Counted from the stretch's first letter, positions 1-11,664 are shown. The stretch: 64,000 bases of DNA from an uncultured bacterium (GCA_949286705.1 CASEDF010000003.1:474-64473), one strand, 5' to 3'. Notes: generated by a model not told the origin, from the sequence alone. Translations and numbers: made by a program.

Positions 1-100
1 TAAATAGCGTGTTTTTCTTTCTCGGTTCACTCTTTCTTTTTGCATCGCTACAAAAAGAAAGAGTGAACAAAAAGACATACCGATAATAGTTTTTATGTAT
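1..100. repeat. Partial copy of hairpin repeat A
   Basis: Positions 1-100 match the right-hand part of the inverted-repeat element at 11158-11257 almost base for base. The core is a perfect 18-bp hairpin with arms 25-42 and 51-68 and an 8-nt loop. In the second copy the pair closing the loop changes from G-C to A-T on both arms, so the stem is kept. After about position 100 the two copies diverge, so this copy lacks the outer end of the 33-nt terminal inverted repeat and may be truncated or extend left of the window. Confidence 0.8.
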
Positions 101-131
101 ATATTTTCACTTTTGCCTGTTTATTTGATTT

Positions 132-167
132 GGTGCGGGTTTTAGACTATGGCGCGAAACCCGCACC
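132..167. other. Stable hairpin in the rpoB upstream region
   Basis: Arms 132-142 and 157-167 are perfect 11-bp GC-rich complements around a 14-nt loop. No T-tract follows on either side, so it is not a standard terminator. Together with repeat A it fills the gene-free 1-468 stretch before the rpoB promoter. It could be the tail of an upstream transcription unit or part of a repeat. No gene was found in 1-468. Confidence 0.45.
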
Positions 168-285
168 GTGCGATATATACATCTTATGCCTTGACAGGCA
201 AACCCTGATATATTCAAGCTTTCAGGCTTTCAAAAAATATTGTAACAAAAATTTAACAAATTCAAAAAAAAGAGCTTAAAATTTC

Positions 286-313
286 TTGACTAAATATATT
301 GATGTAATATGAT
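286..313 (+). promoter_or_regulatory. Predicted sigma-70 promoter of rpoB-rpoC1-rpoC2
   Basis: TTGACT at 286-291 and TATGAT at 308-313 are separated by 16 bp. Transcription would start near 320, leaving a leader of about 150 nt before rpoB. The leader contains a CCTGAAA/TTTCAGG stem (about 366-400), which could have an attenuation role. That role is inference. Confidence 0.55.
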
Positions 314-468
314 GAAGTAACATGAAAAAGTAAAGTGGGGGCGATTTGTGCCTAAACACAAAAAACCCTGAAAAATATATTTATTTGCCGGTTTCAGGCA
401 AAAGGTTAACAGCCTCAAGTTAGAAAAATTTTTAGTACGTACACCATTTATAAGAATGAGGTAATTTA

Positions 469-3400
469 ATGTCTAAGACAAAATACGCAGAAAGAGTAAC
501 TCCGATGGGTATTCCCCATACTCGATTGGATGATTTACCGGACCTTATTGAAGTGCAGAAAAAATCTTTTGAATGGTTTTTAAAAGAAGGTTTGAAGGAA
601 GAATTACTTTCTTTCAGCCCTATTAAAGACTACACAGGAAGGTTGGAATTGCATTTCTTACCGAATTATACTTTCGACAACGCAAAGTATACAGTAGAAG
701 AAGCAAGAATTCATGACGCGACATACGCAAAACAGTTACGCGTAATGATAAGACTTGTAAACCGTGACAGCGGTGAAATCAAAGAACAGGAAGTCTACAT
801 AGGCGACATTCCGACAATGACCGACAAAGGTACATTTATCGTAAACGGTGCGGAACGTGTAATCGTTTCTCAAATCGTAAGATCACCGGGTGTATATTTC
901 AAACGCGAAGTATCCCCTGCAGGAAAACGTTTATACAACGCAACAATGATTCCGAACCGCGGTGCATGGTTAAAAATCGAAACAGACAGCAATGATTTAA
1001 TCTACGTTAAAATAGACAAAAACAGAAAAATCCTTGCTACAACATTATTAAAAGCAATGGGCATCACTGTTTCAGAAATGGAAACTTTATTCACACACTT
1101 TGAATTTTTGAAAAAGACACTGGATAAAGACACTACAGAAACCACGGATGACGCTTTAATAGAAGTATATAAAAAATTACGACCCGGCGATCCGGCATCT
1201 CCTCAAGGCGGACGTTCAATTTTGGAGGCACGTTTCTTTGACGAGAAAAAATACGACATTGGCAGAGTCGGTCGTTACAAATTAAACAAAAAATTAAACT
1301 TGAACATTCCTAAGAACCAGAGAACATTGACGGTTCAGGATATCGTTGCGTCAATCGAATACTTAATCAACTTAACATATGATGAAGGAACATTAGACGA
1401 TATCGACCACTTAGGAAACAGAAGAATCCGTTCAGTCGGCGAACTTTTACAAAACCAGTTCAGAGTTGGTCTTTCAAGAATTGAAAGAATCGTAAAAGAA
1501 AGAATGACATTACAGGATTCAGAAACATTAACCCCGTTAAATCTGTTGAACACAAAACCGCTGGTTGCTTCATTGAAGGAATTCTTCGGAAGTTCACAGT
1601 TATCACAGTTTATGGATCAGACAAACCCGCTTGCTGAATTAACTCACAAAAGACGTATTTCAGCATTAGGACCAGGCGGTTTAATGAGAGAACGTGCAGG
1701 ATTTGCTGTTCGTGACATTCACCCGTCACACTACGGACGTATTTGTCCGGTTGAAACTCCGGAAGGTCCGAACGCAGGTTTGATAGGTTCACTTGCAACA
1801 CACGCAAAAGTTAACGACTACGGTTTTGTAGAATCACCGTTCTTCGTAGTAAAAGACGGTGTTGTAACTGATGAAGTTCACTATCTGACCGCGGACGAAG
1901 ACGAAAACTTCCGTGTTGCTCCTGCAGACGTTCAATTGAACAAAGACAGAAGCTTCAAAGATGAATACGTACCTGTACGTTATCATTCCGAATTCACAAT
2001 GGGAGATTCCAAAAAAGTAGACTACGTAGGTGTTTGCCCGATTCAGATTATCTCGGTTGCAACTTCAATGATTCCGTTCATTGAACACGACGACGCAAAC
2101 CGTGCATTGATGGGTTCAAACATGCAGCGTCAGGCAGTACCGTTATTTATTACCCAGAGACCGGTAGTAGGTACAGGCTTGGAAGCAAGAGCCGCAAAAG
2201 ACTCCGGCATGGTAATCGTATCCGATGTGGACGGTGTTGTTGAAAGAGTTGTGGGTGAAGAAATCGTAATCCGCGACAAACAAAACAATCCTCACGTATA
2301 TCAATTAATGAAATACGTAAGAAGCAACCAGGATACCTGCATTAACCAGCGTCCTATCGTAAACGAAGGCGACAAGGTTAAAGCGGGCGACGTAATCGCA
2401 GACGGTGCGTCAACCTGCGGCGGCGAACTTTCTCTCGGTAAAAACGTAATCGTTGCATATATGCCGTGGGAAGGCTACAACTTCGAAGATGCTATCCTGT
2501 TATCCGAAAGATGCGTACACGATGACATCTTCACATCAATCCACATTGAAAAATTAGAAATAGATGCAAGACAAACAAAACTCGGACCGGAAGAAATTAC
2601 CCGTGAAATTCCGAACGTATCGGAAGATGCTCTGAGACATCTGGATGAACGCGGTATTGTTCGTATCGGTGCAAGAGTTTATGCAGACGATATATTGGTA
2701 GGTAAAGTAACTCCGAAAGGCGAATCCGAACATCCGCCGGAAGAAAAACTCTTAAGAGCAATCTTTGCGGAAAAAGCAAGAGATGTAAAAGACAATTCAT
2801 TAAGAGTTCCTCACGGCGAAGGCGGACGCGTAATCGACGTTAAGGTATTTGACAGAGAAAAAGGCGACGAATTGCCGCCGGGAGCAAATACGGTAATCAG
2901 AGTTTACATCGCGCAAAAACGTAAAGTTTCAGTCGGTGATAAACTTTCCGGACGTCACGGTAACAAAGGTATTGTATCAAGAATATTACCGAAAGAAGAT
3001 ATGCCGTTTATGCCTGACGGAACCCCTGTTGATATCGTGTTGAACCCGCTGGGTGTACCTTCACGTATGAACGTTGGTCAAACTTATGAATTATTGTTAG
3101 GTTTGGCTGCATATTTGACAGGAAACTACTATGAAGCACCGTCTTTTGACGAAATGTACGGAGAAGCTCAATCAGAAATCGCAACAAAATACGAACTTGT
3201 AAAAGGTATTAAAGAAAGCGGATGCGATTGGGTAACCGAAGACGGTAAAGTAAGACTAATCGACGGCAGAACGGGCGAACCGTTTGATGAACCCGTAGCA
3301 GTCGGTCTTTCATACATCCTTAAACTTGTCCACCTTGTTGACGACAAAATTCACGCACGTTCAACAGGTCCTTACTCACTTGTAACACAACAGCCTTTAG

Positions 3401-3786
3401 GCGGTAAGGCACAATTCGGCGGACAAAGATTCGGTGAAATGGAAGTTTGGGCTTTGGAAGCATATGGTGCAGCTTATACATTGCAGGAAATGTTAACAAT
3501 CAAATCCGATGATGTAAACGGCAGAAACAGAGCCTACGAAGCAATAGTTAAAGGCGACAACATTCCGAGACCGGGTATTCCGGAATCATTCAAGGTACTT
3601 GTAAGAGAATTGCAAAGTATCGGTTTGGATATAACAGTAGCCAAAAAAGACGGTGAAGAAGTCGACTTGATGAGCGATATGGACGATTTAAGAAAATCAG
3701 CTCCGAAACGCACATTATCCGACATAGATTCAGAGTTGTTGAACATCAACTTCTTTGAAACACCGACAACTTTCGGCGATCTGTAG
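469..3786 (+). CDS. rpoB: DNA-directed RNA polymerase subunit beta
   Basis: This 1105-residue protein is the beta subunit of RNA polymerase, which with beta-prime forms the catalytic centre. It reads through all the conserved blocks: the rifampicin region with the [12 protein letters not shown] stretch, the [21 protein letters not shown] block, the GYNFEDAI motif and the C-terminal [19 protein letters not shown] segment. The length is close to the short beta form lacking the large proteobacterial insertions. An AATGAGGTAAT ribosome site precedes ATG 469. It is first in an operon with rpoC1 and rpoC2, 57 bp downstream. The ribosomal protein genes that often precede rpoB are not in the window. 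Confidence 0.99.
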   Translation: MSKTKYAERVTPMGIPHTRLDDLPDLIEVQKKSFEWFLKEGLKEELLSFSPIKDYTGRLELHFLPNYTFDNAKYTVEEARIHDATYAKQLRVMIRLVNRDSGEIKEQEVYIGDIPTMTDKGTFIVNGAERVIVSQIVRSPGVYFKREVSPAGKRLYNATMIPNRGAWLKIETDSNDLIYVKIDKNRKILATTLLKAMGITVSEMETLFTHFEFLKKTLDKDTTETTDDALIEVYKKLRPGDPASPQGGRSILEARFFDEKKYDIGRVGRYKLNKKLNLNIPKNQRTLTVQDIVASIEYLINLTYDEGTLDDIDHLGNRRIRSVGELLQNQFRVGLSRIERIVKERMTLQDSETLTPLNLLNTKPLVASLKEFFGSSQLSQFMDQTNPLAELTHKRRISALGPGGLMRERAGFAVRDIHPSHYGRICPVETPEGPNAGLIGSLATHAKVNDYGFVESPFFVVKDGVVTDEVHYLTADEDENFRVAPADVQLNKDRSFKDEYVPVRYHSEFTMGDSKKVDYVGVCPIQIISVATSMIPFIEHDDANRALMGSNMQRQAVPLFITQRPVVGTGLEARAAKDSGMVIVSDVDGVVERVVGEEIVIRDKQNNPHVYQLMKYVRSNQDTCINQRPIVNEGDKVKAGDVIADGASTCGGELSLGKNVIVAYMPWEGYNFEDAILLSERCVHDDIFTSIHIEKLEIDARQTKLGPEEITREIPNVSEDALRHLDERGIVRIGARVYADDILVGKVTPKGESEHPPEEKLLRAIFAEKARDVKDNSLRVPHGEGGRVIDVKVFDREKGDELPPGANTVIRVYIAQKRKVSVGDKLSGRHGNKGIVSRILPKEDMPFMPDGTPVDIVLNPLGVPSRMNVGQTYELLLGLAAYLTGNYYEAPSFDEMYGEAQSEIATKYELVKGIKESGCDWVTEDGKVRLIDGRTGEPFDEPVAVGLSYILKLVHLVDDKIHARSTGPYSLVTQQPLGGKAQFGGQRFGEMEVWALEAYGAAYTLQEMLTIKSDDVNGRNRAYEAIVKGDNIPRPGIPESFKVLVRELQSIGLDITVAKKDGEEVDLMSDMDDLRKSAPKRTLSDIDSELLNINFFETPTTFGDL

Positions 3787-3798
3787 AAATTAATTTAA

Positions 3799-3818
3799 GC
3801 GGGGAATAAAATCCCCGC
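3799..3818 (+). other. Intercistronic hairpin between rpoB and rpoC1
   Basis: GCGGGGA (3799-3805) pairs with TCCCCGC (3812-3818) around a 6-nt loop. It lacks a T-tract and lies 25 nt before the rpoC1 start, so it is better read as an RNA-processing or stability hairpin than as a terminator. Confidence 0.5.
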
Positions 3819-3843
3819 CCAAATAAAAGGAGAAATAACAAAA

Positions 3844-5556
3844 ATGTCAACAAGCATAGATTACTTTGACTATATACGAATAAGTATAGCTTCACCGGAA
3901 AGGATATTGAAATGGTCCTACGGCGAAGTCACAAAACCGGAAACAATAAATTACCGTACCTTAAAACCGGAACGCGACGGTCTTTTCTGCGAAAGAATTT
4001 TCGGACCGACAAAGGACTGGGAATGCTATTGCGGTAAATATAAAAGAGTAAGACACAAAGGTATCATCTGCGAACGCTGCGGTGTTGAAGTTACAGACTC
4101 AAAAGTCCGCCGTCACAGAATGGGACACATCAAACTCGCTGCCCCTGTTTCACATATCTGGTTTTTAAAAGGTATCCCGTCATATTTGGGATTGCTGCTG
4201 GATATGACTTTGAAAGATTTGGAACAGGTAATTTACTTTAACAATTATGTAGTAATTGATCCGGGAGAAAGCCCGTTCAAAAAATTACAATTGTTAGGCG
4301 AAGAAGAATACGAAGATTATATTGCTGAAAACGAAGAAACTACTTTAAAAGTAGGTATCGGCGCAGAAGCAATAAAAGAACTTTTGTCAGAAATTAATAT
4401 AAAAGATCTGGCGGAAGAAATAAGAAGTGAGCTTGCGGGTAACGTAACCTCAGTTCAAAGAAAAAGCAAACTTATCAAACGTTTAAGATTACTTGATGCA
4501 TTAATCTCATCCGAAACAGATCCTTCCTGGATGATAATGGATGTACTTCCTGTAACACCGCCGGATTTAAGACCTATGGTACAATTGGACGGCGGACGTT
4601 TTGCAACATCTGACTTAAACGATTTATACAGACGCGTAATCAACAGAAACAACCGTTTGCAAAGACTTTTGGAAATGGGCGCACCTGAAATCATCGTAAG
4701 AAACGAAAAACGTATGCTTCAGGAAGCTGTTGACGCACTTATTGATAACGGCAGACGCGGAAGAACGGTAGTAGGCCCGAATAACCGCGCTCTTAAATCA
4801 TTATCAAACATCATTGAAGGTAAACAAGGTCGTTTCAGACAGAACTTGCTGGGTAAACGTGTTGACTACTCCGGCCGTTCAGTTATCGTTGTAGGTCCGC
4901 AGTTAAGCTTGAATCAGTGCGGCTTGCCGAAAGAAATGGCAATTGAATTGTTTAAACCGTTTGTAGTTAACAAACTTATCGAAAGAGGATACGTTCAAAA
5001 CATCAAATCAGCTAAAAAGAAAATTGAACGCTCCGAAGCAATAGTTTGGGATATATTGGAAGAAGTAATTGACGGACATCCGGTATTATTGAACCGCGCC
5101 CCGACCCTTCACAGATTAGGTATTCAGGCATTTGAACCGAAGCTTGTAGAAGGCCGCGCAATTCAATTGCACCCGCTTGTATGTACAGCATTCAACGCCG
5201 ACTTCGACGGTGACCAGATGGCTGTTCACGTACCGTTGTCAATTGAAGCTCAAACGGAAGCAAGGATGTTAATGCTTGCAACAAATAACATTCTGGCACC
5301 TGCAAACGGCAAACCGATTATTACACCTTCACAGGATATGGTTTTGGGTATGTATTACCTCACAATCCTTAAAAATCCCGAACAGGAACCAAAAGGTTAT
5401 TTCTACAACTTCCAGGATGCAATATCCGCGCTGGAAGTCGGCGTAATCGACTTGCACGATAAAATCGTTGTAAGAAACGAAAAAGGTGAAAGAATGGAAA
5501 CTACTGTCGGAAGAATTATTTTTAACGAAACCGTTAAAAATGCTCTGGCTGATTAA
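3844..5556 (+). CDS. rpoC1: RNA polymerase subunit gamma (N-terminal part of beta-prime)
   Basis: This 570-residue protein corresponds to the N-terminal part of bacterial beta-prime. It has the zinc-binding cysteines (CYCGKYK and CERCGVEV, residues about 58-80), the clamp and bridge to the active site, and the catalytic [12 protein letters not shown] motif near residue 450 whose aspartates bind the catalytic magnesium. It ends with an in-frame TAA at 5556 and the next polypeptide starts 22 nt later with its own ribosome site. This is therefore a true gene split, not a sequencing frameshift. The arrangement is the cyanobacterial/plastid rpoC1-rpoC2 one. AAAGGAG precedes the ATG. Confidence 0.97.
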   Translation: MSTSIDYFDYIRISIASPERILKWSYGEVTKPETINYRTLKPERDGLFCERIFGPTKDWECYCGKYKRVRHKGIICERCGVEVTDSKVRRHRMGHIKLAAPVSHIWFLKGIPSYLGLLLDMTLKDLEQVIYFNNYVVIDPGESPFKKLQLLGEEEYEDYIAENEETTLKVGIGAEAIKELLSEINIKDLAEEIRSELAGNVTSVQRKSKLIKRLRLLDALISSETDPSWMIMDVLPVTPPDLRPMVQLDGGRFATSDLNDLYRRVINRNNRLQRLLEMGAPEIIVRNEKRMLQEAVDALIDNGRRGRTVVGPNNRALKSLSNIIEGKQGRFRQNLLGKRVDYSGRSVIVVGPQLSLNQCGLPKEMAIELFKPFVVNKLIERGYVQNIKSAKKKIERSEAIVWDILEEVIDGHPVLLNRAPTLHRLGIQAFEPKLVEGRAIQLHPLVCTAFNADFDGDQMAVHVPLSIEAQTEARMLMLATNNILAPANGKPIITPSQDMVLGMYYLTILKNPEQEPKGYFYNFQDAISALEVGVIDLHDKIVVRNEKGERMETTVGRIIFNETVKNALAD

Positions 5557-5578
5557 TTGTAAGAAAAGGGAATATATA

Positions 5579-8500
5579 ATGGAAACAACATACATTCATG
5601 AAAAAAAGACACCCGAATACATTAACAAACAAATGGACAAAAAAGGACTTAACAACCTTTTAGCCCAGATGTATTTGGAATACGGCGGAGCAAAGACAGC
5701 AGAACTTGCAAACGCCTTGAAAAACCTCGGTTACAAATATGCAACCAAATCAGGTACAACAATTTCAATTGCTGACCTTCAGGTACCTCCTGCCAAAAAA
5801 GAACTTTTGCAGGAAGCTGAAAAAGAAATTGAACAATCAACAAACAGATACTTAAAAGGTGAAATTACAGAGGTAGAAAGATATACAAAAGTTATCGACA
5901 CCTGGTCTGAAACAACGGCAAAATTAACCGAACAGGTTGTAGAAAACTTTGACAAATTAAACCCTGTATATATGATGGCATTCTCAGGTGCGAGAGGTAA
6001 CTTATCACAGGTATCCCAATTAGTCGGTATGCGCGGATTGATGGCAGACGCACAGGGTCAAATCATCGACTTGCCGATTAAATCAAACTTTAAAGAGGGC
6101 TTATCCGTTACCGAATACATCATTTCCTCATACGGCGCCCGTAAAGGTCTTGTAGATACCGCGTTAAAAACAGCTGACTCAGGGTATTTGACAAGACGTC
6201 TGGTCGACGTAGCACAAGACGTAATCATCCGCGCTGATGACTGTCATACAACAAAATCAATTAACATGAAACCGATTGTAGACGGCGATACGGTCATTGT
6301 ACCGTTGATTGACAGATTACTCGGCAGAACTGTTGCGGAAGACATTGTCGATACGGACGGCACAGTTCTTGTTAAATCAGGCACAACAATGAACCGTGAA
6401 GATATCAAAAAAGTTGCACATTTGAATTTACAGCACTTAAAAGTACGTTCTGGCTTGACCTGCGGACTTGAATACGGTATCTGCCAGAAATGCTACGGCT
6501 GGGCAATGACAACCCAAAAATTAGTAGATGTAGGTGAAGCAATCGGTATTATCGCAGCACAATCAATCGGTGAACCCGGTACACAGCTTACAATGAGAAC
6601 ATTCCACACAGGCGGTGTATTCAAAGGTTCCGGTGCTATGAAACACATCGACGCAAAATCAGCCGGTGAAGTTATCTCTAACGTTAAAACAAGAGAATTG
6701 AGAACACGTCACGGTGATATCGTAAACGTTGCAAACTACGAAGCTGATATTGAAGTTAAAGGTGCTAAAAGAACCGAAAAATACCACATTCCGGCAGGTT
6801 CAACAGTATTCTTTACAAACGGAATGAAGGTAGAAAAAGGCTTCACTTTAGCTGCATATGAACCCGCATCACAGGGTGACGGTTCACGTTTGACCGAAAA
6901 AGCAACCAAAGATATCAATGCTGATTTAAGCGGTGAAGTTATATACGAAGACTTTGTAGCCGATGAAAAGAAAGACAGACAGGGTAACATTTCAAGAACC
7001 ACAAATAAACAAGGCGTTATCTGGGTTCTCGGAGGCGATGTCTACAACTTACCCGGCGGCTCAAAAGTAATCGTAAAAGACGGTCAAAAAATCAAAGCCG
7101 GTGAAAAATTAGCTGAAACCTTGACGATTTCAGAACACGGCGGCGAAGTTCGTTTCGGCGAAGACCTTGTTATAGAAGATGTAAACTTTGAAGGCAAAAA
7201 AATTAAGAAAATCGTACAGGGTAAAGAAATTACCATTGTAATCGCATCTTTGATGCCTGAAAACGCATCATTTGAACAAACTAAAAAAGAACAAATCTGG
7301 ACAGTTAAAAAGACAGGCGAAAAATACATTGTAAAAGCACCTGTTGATACAACTGTTGAAAACGGCATGATTATCGCGGAGCTTCTTGACGAAGAATGCG
7401 CTGTCACAAGCTCCGGCGAAATCAGATACGTAGACGTTGAAGTTGATGAAAATCAAATCATTACAAAACCCGGTACTGTTGTATTTATTCCGGAAGAAAT
7501 CCACCAGATTTCAAAAGACAGCACATTAAAAATGGTTGAAAACGGAACATACGTAACAGCAGGTACCGAAGTTGTAAAAGACGTTTACTGCCACATAGAC
7601 GGTATCGTTGAATTCAAAGAATACAACGACATCATCCACGAAATTACCGTACGCCCGGGAGAAATCCACACATTGTCAAGCGTTTCCGAATTAAAAGTTG
7701 ACGAAGGCGAAGTGGTTAAAAAAGGCACTGTAATTGCAGACGGTATCAAAGCAAAAGAAACATCCATCGTAACGATTATGGATTCCTCAATGGATGAAAT
7801 TGAAATTGACGATCTGGATGAAGAACTTGATGCAAGTCTTTCACTGGACGAAGACAATATCTCCAACCAGCCTATCCAAATTCTGGTAAGACCGGTTCAG
7901 GTACTGGATGTTCAGCAAAAAGACGTATCCATCAAATTCAACACAACTGACGAATTGATTGATATTGTTCCTGTAACTCAATTACAATACAAAGACGGCG
8001 CAAGAGTAAGAAATCTTGACGGTTCAACAATCACAAGAACAAGCCTTGTTCTTCAAATGCAAGGATACCTTTCACACCTGAAAGGTATGGTTGAATTGGA
8101 TGACAAAGGCAACTTGAGAATAGTTGTACTTGAAAACTTAATCGTACGCCGTGAATTTGAAGGCAATTCAAAACTTTTATCAGCTCTTCAAACTGAATTG
8201 CTGGTAAAAGACGGCCAGACAATTGAGCCGAAAACACCGATTGCAAAAACACAGGTACTTGCAATCAATGACGGTGTAGCATCAATTAACGAAAACAGAA
8301 CTGATAACAGACGACTTCTTTTGACAAGCAGCAATTACGAAGAAGTTATCAAAATCAAATCTGCTGCAAGCGTTAAGAAAGGTGATTTTGTCAAAACTGA
8401 CTCAATAATTACATCAAGCGGCGAAACATCTCCTGTATCAGGTCTTGTAGTTGCCGTTAACAAAGGCGAAATCACAATCAGAACAGGCAGACCGTACTTG

Positions 8501-9439
8501 ATAAGCCCGGGTACAATGCTTCAGGTAGAATCAGGTGCACTGGTACTCCGTGGTGATATGATTGCAACCTTGGTATTTGAAAGACAAAAAACAGGCGACA
8601 TCGTACAAGGTTTGCCGAGGGTTGAAGAACTTCTTGAAGGCCGCAAACCGAAAGACTGCGCTATATTGGCGGAAGAAGACGGCGTTGCTGAAATTGAAAC
8701 CGACGATGATTTGCCGAGATTGTATCTGGTGAATGAAAACGGCAGAGTAGAAATCAAATACGCAATTGATGCAAATATCATCGTTCACGATAAACAAAAA
8801 ATCACAAAAGGTCAGCCGTTGACCAGCGGTCCTTTGAACCCGCACGACGTTATCAGACTTTGCGGAGTTGAGGCAGCGCAGCAGTATCTGGTTGACGAAG
8901 TACAACGCGTTTACCGCTCACAAGGTGTAGAAATCGCCGACAAACACATCGAAATTATCGTACGTCAAATGACCAAGAAAGTACGTATTATTGATGCAGG
9001 CGATACAAACCTTTTACCGGGTGAACTTATTGAACTTCAAACATTTGAAGAAGCTAACAAAAAAGCCGAAGAAGAAGGCAAAGTACCTGCAACTTGCGAA
9101 TACATGCTGTTAGGTATTACAAAAGCTTCTTTGAATACCGAAAGCTTCATATCAGCAGCATCCTTCCAGGAAACAACAAGAATCCTGACAGAAGCTGCAG
9201 TTGACGGTAAGAAAGATATGTTAAGAGGCTTGAAAGAAAACGTAATTATCGGACGTTTAATACCTGCAGGTACAGGCTTCCACCATCTTTCAAACGCCAA
9301 CGAAGAAAAGGAACGCGAAGCAAGAAAACGTGCAGTAGCACAAAGAAATCAAGCAAGAAAACCGTCTGCAATTTTGGAAGAAATTGAAGGCATGTTCGGC
9401 GCTCCTGATTTCACATTAGACGATAATGAAGATGAATAA
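5579..9439 (+). CDS. rpoC2: RNA polymerase subunit beta-prime C-terminal part, with large trigger-loop insertion
   Basis: This 1286-residue protein carries the C-terminal part of beta-prime. The start is ATG 5579, eight bases after AAGGGA. A longer reading frame opening at 5486 would overlap rpoC1 and is not preferred. The trigger-loop first helix ([20 protein letters not shown] then MRTFHTGG) lies at about residues 325-347, and the continuation ([20 protein letters not shown]) only resumes near residue 1004. About 650 residues are inserted between them, rich in acidic beta-type repeats with biotin-domain-like turns, matching the SI3 insertion of cyanobacterial polymerase. The protein ends with the conserved clamp segment and an acidic tail. 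A strong terminator follows. Confidence 0.97.
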   Translation: METTYIHEKKTPEYINKQMDKKGLNNLLAQMYLEYGGAKTAELANALKNLGYKYATKSGTTISIADLQVPPAKKELLQEAEKEIEQSTNRYLKGEITEVERYTKVIDTWSETTAKLTEQVVENFDKLNPVYMMAFSGARGNLSQVSQLVGMRGLMADAQGQIIDLPIKSNFKEGLSVTEYIISSYGARKGLVDTALKTADSGYLTRRLVDVAQDVIIRADDCHTTKSINMKPIVDGDTVIVPLIDRLLGRTVAEDIVDTDGTVLVKSGTTMNREDIKKVAHLNLQHLKVRSGLTCGLEYGICQKCYGWAMTTQKLVDVGEAIGIIAAQSIGEPGTQLTMRTFHTGGVFKGSGAMKHIDAKSAGEVISNVKTRELRTRHGDIVNVANYEADIEVKGAKRTEKYHIPAGSTVFFTNGMKVEKGFTLAAYEPASQGDGSRLTEKATKDINADLSGEVIYEDFVADEKKDRQGNISRTTNKQGVIWVLGGDVYNLPGGSKVIVKDGQKIKAGEKLAETLTISEHGGEVRFGEDLVIEDVNFEGKKIKKIVQGKEITIVIASLMPENASFEQTKKEQIWTVKKTGEKYIVKAPVDTTVENGMIIAELLDEECAVTSSGEIRYVDVEVDENQIITKPGTVVFIPEEIHQISKDSTLKMVENGTYVTAGTEVVKDVYCHIDGIVEFKEYNDIIHEITVRPGEIHTLSSVSELKVDEGEVVKKGTVIADGIKAKETSIVTIMDSSMDEIEIDDLDEELDASLSLDEDNISNQPIQILVRPVQVLDVQQKDVSIKFNTTDELIDIVPVTQLQYKDGARVRNLDGSTITRTSLVLQMQGYLSHLKGMVELDDKGNLRIVVLENLIVRREFEGNSKLLSALQTELLVKDGQTIEPKTPIAKTQVLAINDGVASINENRTDNRRLLLTSSNYEEVIKIKSAASVKKGDFVKTDSIITSSGETSPVSGLVVAVNKGEITIRTGRPYLISPGTMLQVESGALVLRGDMIATLVFERQKTGDIVQGLPRVEELLEGRKPKDCAILAEEDGVAEIETDDDLPRLYLVNENGRVEIKYAIDANIIVHDKQKITKGQPLTSGPLNPHDVIRLCGVEAAQQYLVDEVQRVYRSQGVEIADKHIEIIVRQMTKKVRIIDAGDTNLLPGELIELQTFEEANKKAEEEGKVPATCEYMLLGITKASLNTESFISAASFQETTRILTEAAVDGKKDMLRGLKENVIIGRLIPAGTGFHHLSNANEEKEREARKRAVAQRNQARKPSAILEEIEGMFGAPDFTLDDNEDE

Positions 9440-9454
9440 TCATACTTCAAAATA

Positions 9455-9487
9455 AGAAAAAAGCCTCCGTATCCGGGGGCTTTTTCA
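9455..9487 (+). terminator. Rho-independent terminator after rpoC2
   Basis: AAAAGCCTCCG pairs with CGGGGGCTTTT around a short loop and is followed by a T-run, 16 nt after the rpoC2 stop. Confidence 0.9.
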
Positions 9488-9522
9488 TTTATTTATATTA
9501 TATACAAAAAATAAAAATCCTA

Positions 9523-9528
9523 TATAAT
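9523..9528 (+). promoter_or_regulatory. -10 box positioned for leaderless transcription of the DUF3137 gene
   Basis: TATAAT at 9523-9528 is separated by 7 nt from the ATG at 9536. No Shine-Dalgarno sequence is present. Transcription would start at or next to the A of the ATG. Confidence 0.5.
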
Positions 9529-9535
9529 ATAATTT

Positions 9536-10612
9536 ATGAAAGAAAAAAACATAGACGACTACAGACGAGAATTTTATCAGGTTTATCACAGAGAAATTCT
9601 GCCGAAGCTTGAAGTTTTTGAAAGAACCAGAAAAACAAAATTCGGACAATTATTATTTTATGAAATAACTGTTGCGTCGGTGTTAACAGTTTTATTGATA
9701 TCATCGGGCTACATACGCGGGCTGTATTACGAAATTGCATGCATACTTCTGGTTCTGGCACTTATCCTCATCCCTTATTTTATGAACAAAAATTTTGTAA
9801 AAATGCTAAAGGACGGCTGCATGCAGAGCCTGACCAAAGTATTCGGCGAGGTTATCTGGAATCAGGGCGAGGACATGATACTCAGTTCCGACTTACAAAA
9901 AAGCGAATTATTCGGACCTTTTAACCGGCGCGCAACAGACGATGAATTCCGCGGCTGCTACAATGATGTTAGTTTTGTAATTTCAGAAACGCATCTTGCT
10001 TACGAAAGCGGTTCCGGCAAAAACAAACGCCGCTCAACTGTTTTTAAAGGCGTTGTAATCTCTTTTAAATTCAACAAAACCATAAAAAACAAAACAATTA
10101 TCACAACCAAATGGGATATGAATACATCCAAAACAAGCAAATGGATGGTATTTATTTCATTAATACCGATATTAGGATATATATATGTTGTTCCGGAAAA
10201 AAGCGCTGTAATACCAATAATTATAATGATTTTTGTAATTATATTAATAGCAATTTTCTCTCGCAGCGAAAAAGAAGAAAGGCTTGAAAAAATAAACCTT
10301 GAAGACCCTGTATTCGAAAAAAACTTTAATGTATACTCTTCTGATGAGGTTGAATCCCGATACTTAATTACAACCGCATTTATGGAACGGTTTAACAATT
10401 TGAACACAGCATTTGGCGCAAGAATGGCCAAATGTTCATTTTTTGATGAGAATATAATGTTTGCAATAACGACTTACAAAAATCTGTTTGAGATAGGAAA
10501 TTTATTCACAAGACTTGATAATCCGAACAGAATAACCGAATTTTTCAATGAAGTTGCGTCAATTTTGACACTGGTGGATTATTTTAAACTGGATGAAAAT
10601 ATAAAATTATAA
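9536..10612 (+). CDS. DUF3137-type membrane protein
   Basis: This 358-residue protein has two closely spaced hydrophobic helices near residues 40-85 and a second pair near residues 200-240, with a soluble domain between. The middle part has the pattern recognised for DUF3137 proteins: an FGPFNRRATDDEFRG segment, then VSFVISETHLAYE, then a basic stretch and TVFKGVVISFKFNK. Function is unknown; it is expected in the cytoplasmic membrane. It follows the rpoC2 terminator and has its own -10 box directly upstream, so it is a separate unit. The family assignment is from memory of the pattern and is moderate. Confidence 0.75.
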   Translation: MKEKNIDDYRREFYQVYHREILPKLEVFERTRKTKFGQLLFYEITVASVLTVLLISSGYIRGLYYEIACILLVLALILIPYFMNKNFVKMLKDGCMQSLTKVFGEVIWNQGEDMILSSDLQKSELFGPFNRRATDDEFRGCYNDVSFVISETHLAYESGSGKNKRRSTVFKGVVISFKFNKTIKNKTIITTKWDMNTSKTSKWMVFISLIPILGYIYVVPEKSAVIPIIIMIFVIILIAIFSRSEKEERLEKINLEDPVFEKNFNVYSSDEVESRYLITTAFMERFNNLNTAFGARMAKCSFFDENIMFAITTYKNLFEIGNLFTRLDNPNRITEFFNEVASILTLVDYFKLDENIKL

Positions 10613-10707
10613 TTCCGATTTGAAAGAGAATTTCTAAACAAAAAAGCTGATTTTGCAAAGGTTTCAGAAACATTTTGCCGTAAATGATTTTAAAGAAAGG
10701 AACATTT

Positions 10708-10869
10708 ATGGCAAGAATAATTGAAGGCAAACGACGAATAATCAAAATGAGCGTGGATGATGTATTGAATATAGTCAGGGAATACCAGCAAATCTGCCAC
10801 CGCAGCTGCTGCTACGAACACACACGGGAGCTTTTAGCAAAAGCAGATTTTTACATTCCGGAGGATTAA
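10708..10869 (+). CDS. Small uncharacterised protein, 53 aa
   Basis: ATG 10708 has a good AAAGAAAGG ribosome site. An in-frame ATG at 10684 has none, so the shorter form is chosen. The product is basic at its N-terminus (MARIIEGKRRIIKM), then has an amphipathic helix (SVDDVLNIVREYQQ) and a C-HRSCC cysteine cluster. It has no membrane segment and I do not recognise the family. The three cysteines could bind a metal, which is inference. Confidence 0.6.
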   Translation: MARIIEGKRRIIKMSVDDVLNIVREYQQICHRSCCYEHTRELLAKADFYIPED

Positions 10870-10915
10870 CATCACATAAAGACTCGTGCCAAATTTGGCA
10901 CAATACTGTGCCAAC

Positions 10916-11270
10916 ATTTGTATCGCTTTACATAAAAACTATTATCGGAAGTTGTTTGTATTTATTTTTTTAGAGCCTCCGGCGGTTGCTGCGTAGCAGT
11001 TCCGCGCCGTGATTATAGGCGCGGTAAAAGATTGCAGGATTTTAGCCCCTCTCCCGTCACTACGTGACACCCTCTACCCCAAGGGGGCGAGGGATAAAAT
11101 ACTGCAACGGCACGGATGTGCGCCCGTCAGGGCTTGAGCAATCCGTAGGATTGCAATTTATTTAGCGTGTTTTTCTTTCTCGGTTCACTCTTTCTTTTTA
11201 CATCGCAATAAAAAGAAAGAGTGAACAAAAAGACATACCGATAATAGTTTTTATGTAAAGCGATACAAAT
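10916..11270. mobile_element. 355-bp element bounded by 33-nt perfect inverted repeats
   Basis: Positions 10916-10948 and 11238-11270 are exact reverse complements over 33 nt. Inside are a short segment related to repeat family B (about 11050-11095, the CCCCTCTCCCG part), GC-rich palindromes (about 10975-11030), and the 18-bp hairpin 11183-11200/11209-11226 shared with positions 25-68. There is no coding capacity or transposase. The structure resembles a non-autonomous miniature element. Nothing else was found in the gene-free stretch 10870-11421. Confidence 0.75.
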
Positions 11271-11421
11271 ATTGTTACAATATGTTATCGTACCTGTCGC
11301 ACCGTTTTTTTCTAAAATAAAACTGAGAAGGAGTCTTTGTTTTTAATAAAAAGTCATAGTCGGATAGAGGATTAAAATTTTTGGGAATAATAAATACGGG
11401 GTACAAGCTGCGGGGTTTGCT

Positions 11422-11610
11422 ATGGGCGATTTTACTGTAGGACATGCGACACGACCTGACGTAAAATCAAAACACTTCGGATTTGAGTCAATGTTTCCGC
11501 GAAAAGAAAATATTGACGACATGTTTCGTGAATATTTTTCAAAACACAGCTCTGATGACGGGTTCGTTGATCTTCACGGTGAACTTCAAAGGCTCGATTT
11601 GAGAGGTTAA
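11422..11610 (+). CDS. Small uncharacterised protein, 62 aa
   Basis: This 62-codon frame begins at ATG 11422, six bases after GCGGGG, a possible but unremarkable ribosome site. The product is charged and soluble (MGDFTVGHATRPDVKSKHFG...), with no transmembrane helix and no recognised motif. A strong terminator 24 nt after the stop supports a real transcription unit. It could also be an RNA gene or a decayed remnant. Confidence 0.5.
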   Translation: MGDFTVGHATRPDVKSKHFGFESMFPRKENIDDMFREYFSKHSSDDGFVDLHGELQRLDLRG

Positions 11611-11633
11611 ACGTCGGCGTGAAAAAGATTTGA

Positions 11634-11664
11634 AAACCGCACTTTTGAGTGCGGTTTCTTTTTT
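11634..11664 (+). terminator. Rho-independent terminator
   Basis: AAACCGCAC and GTGCGGTTT pair around a 6-nt loop and are followed by a run of T interrupted by a single C. It closes the small gene ending at 11610 and precedes the activase promoter. Confidence 0.9.

Noticed and set aside
5486-5578. N-terminal extension of rpoC2
   Set aside because: Lies inside rpoC1 in another frame; the ATG at 5579 has the ribosome site and family-like N-terminus.
5540-5585. Possible frameshift joining rpoC1 and rpoC2
   Set aside because: Both genes have proper stop and start signals and the break is at the known cyanobacterial split position, so no sequencing error is needed.
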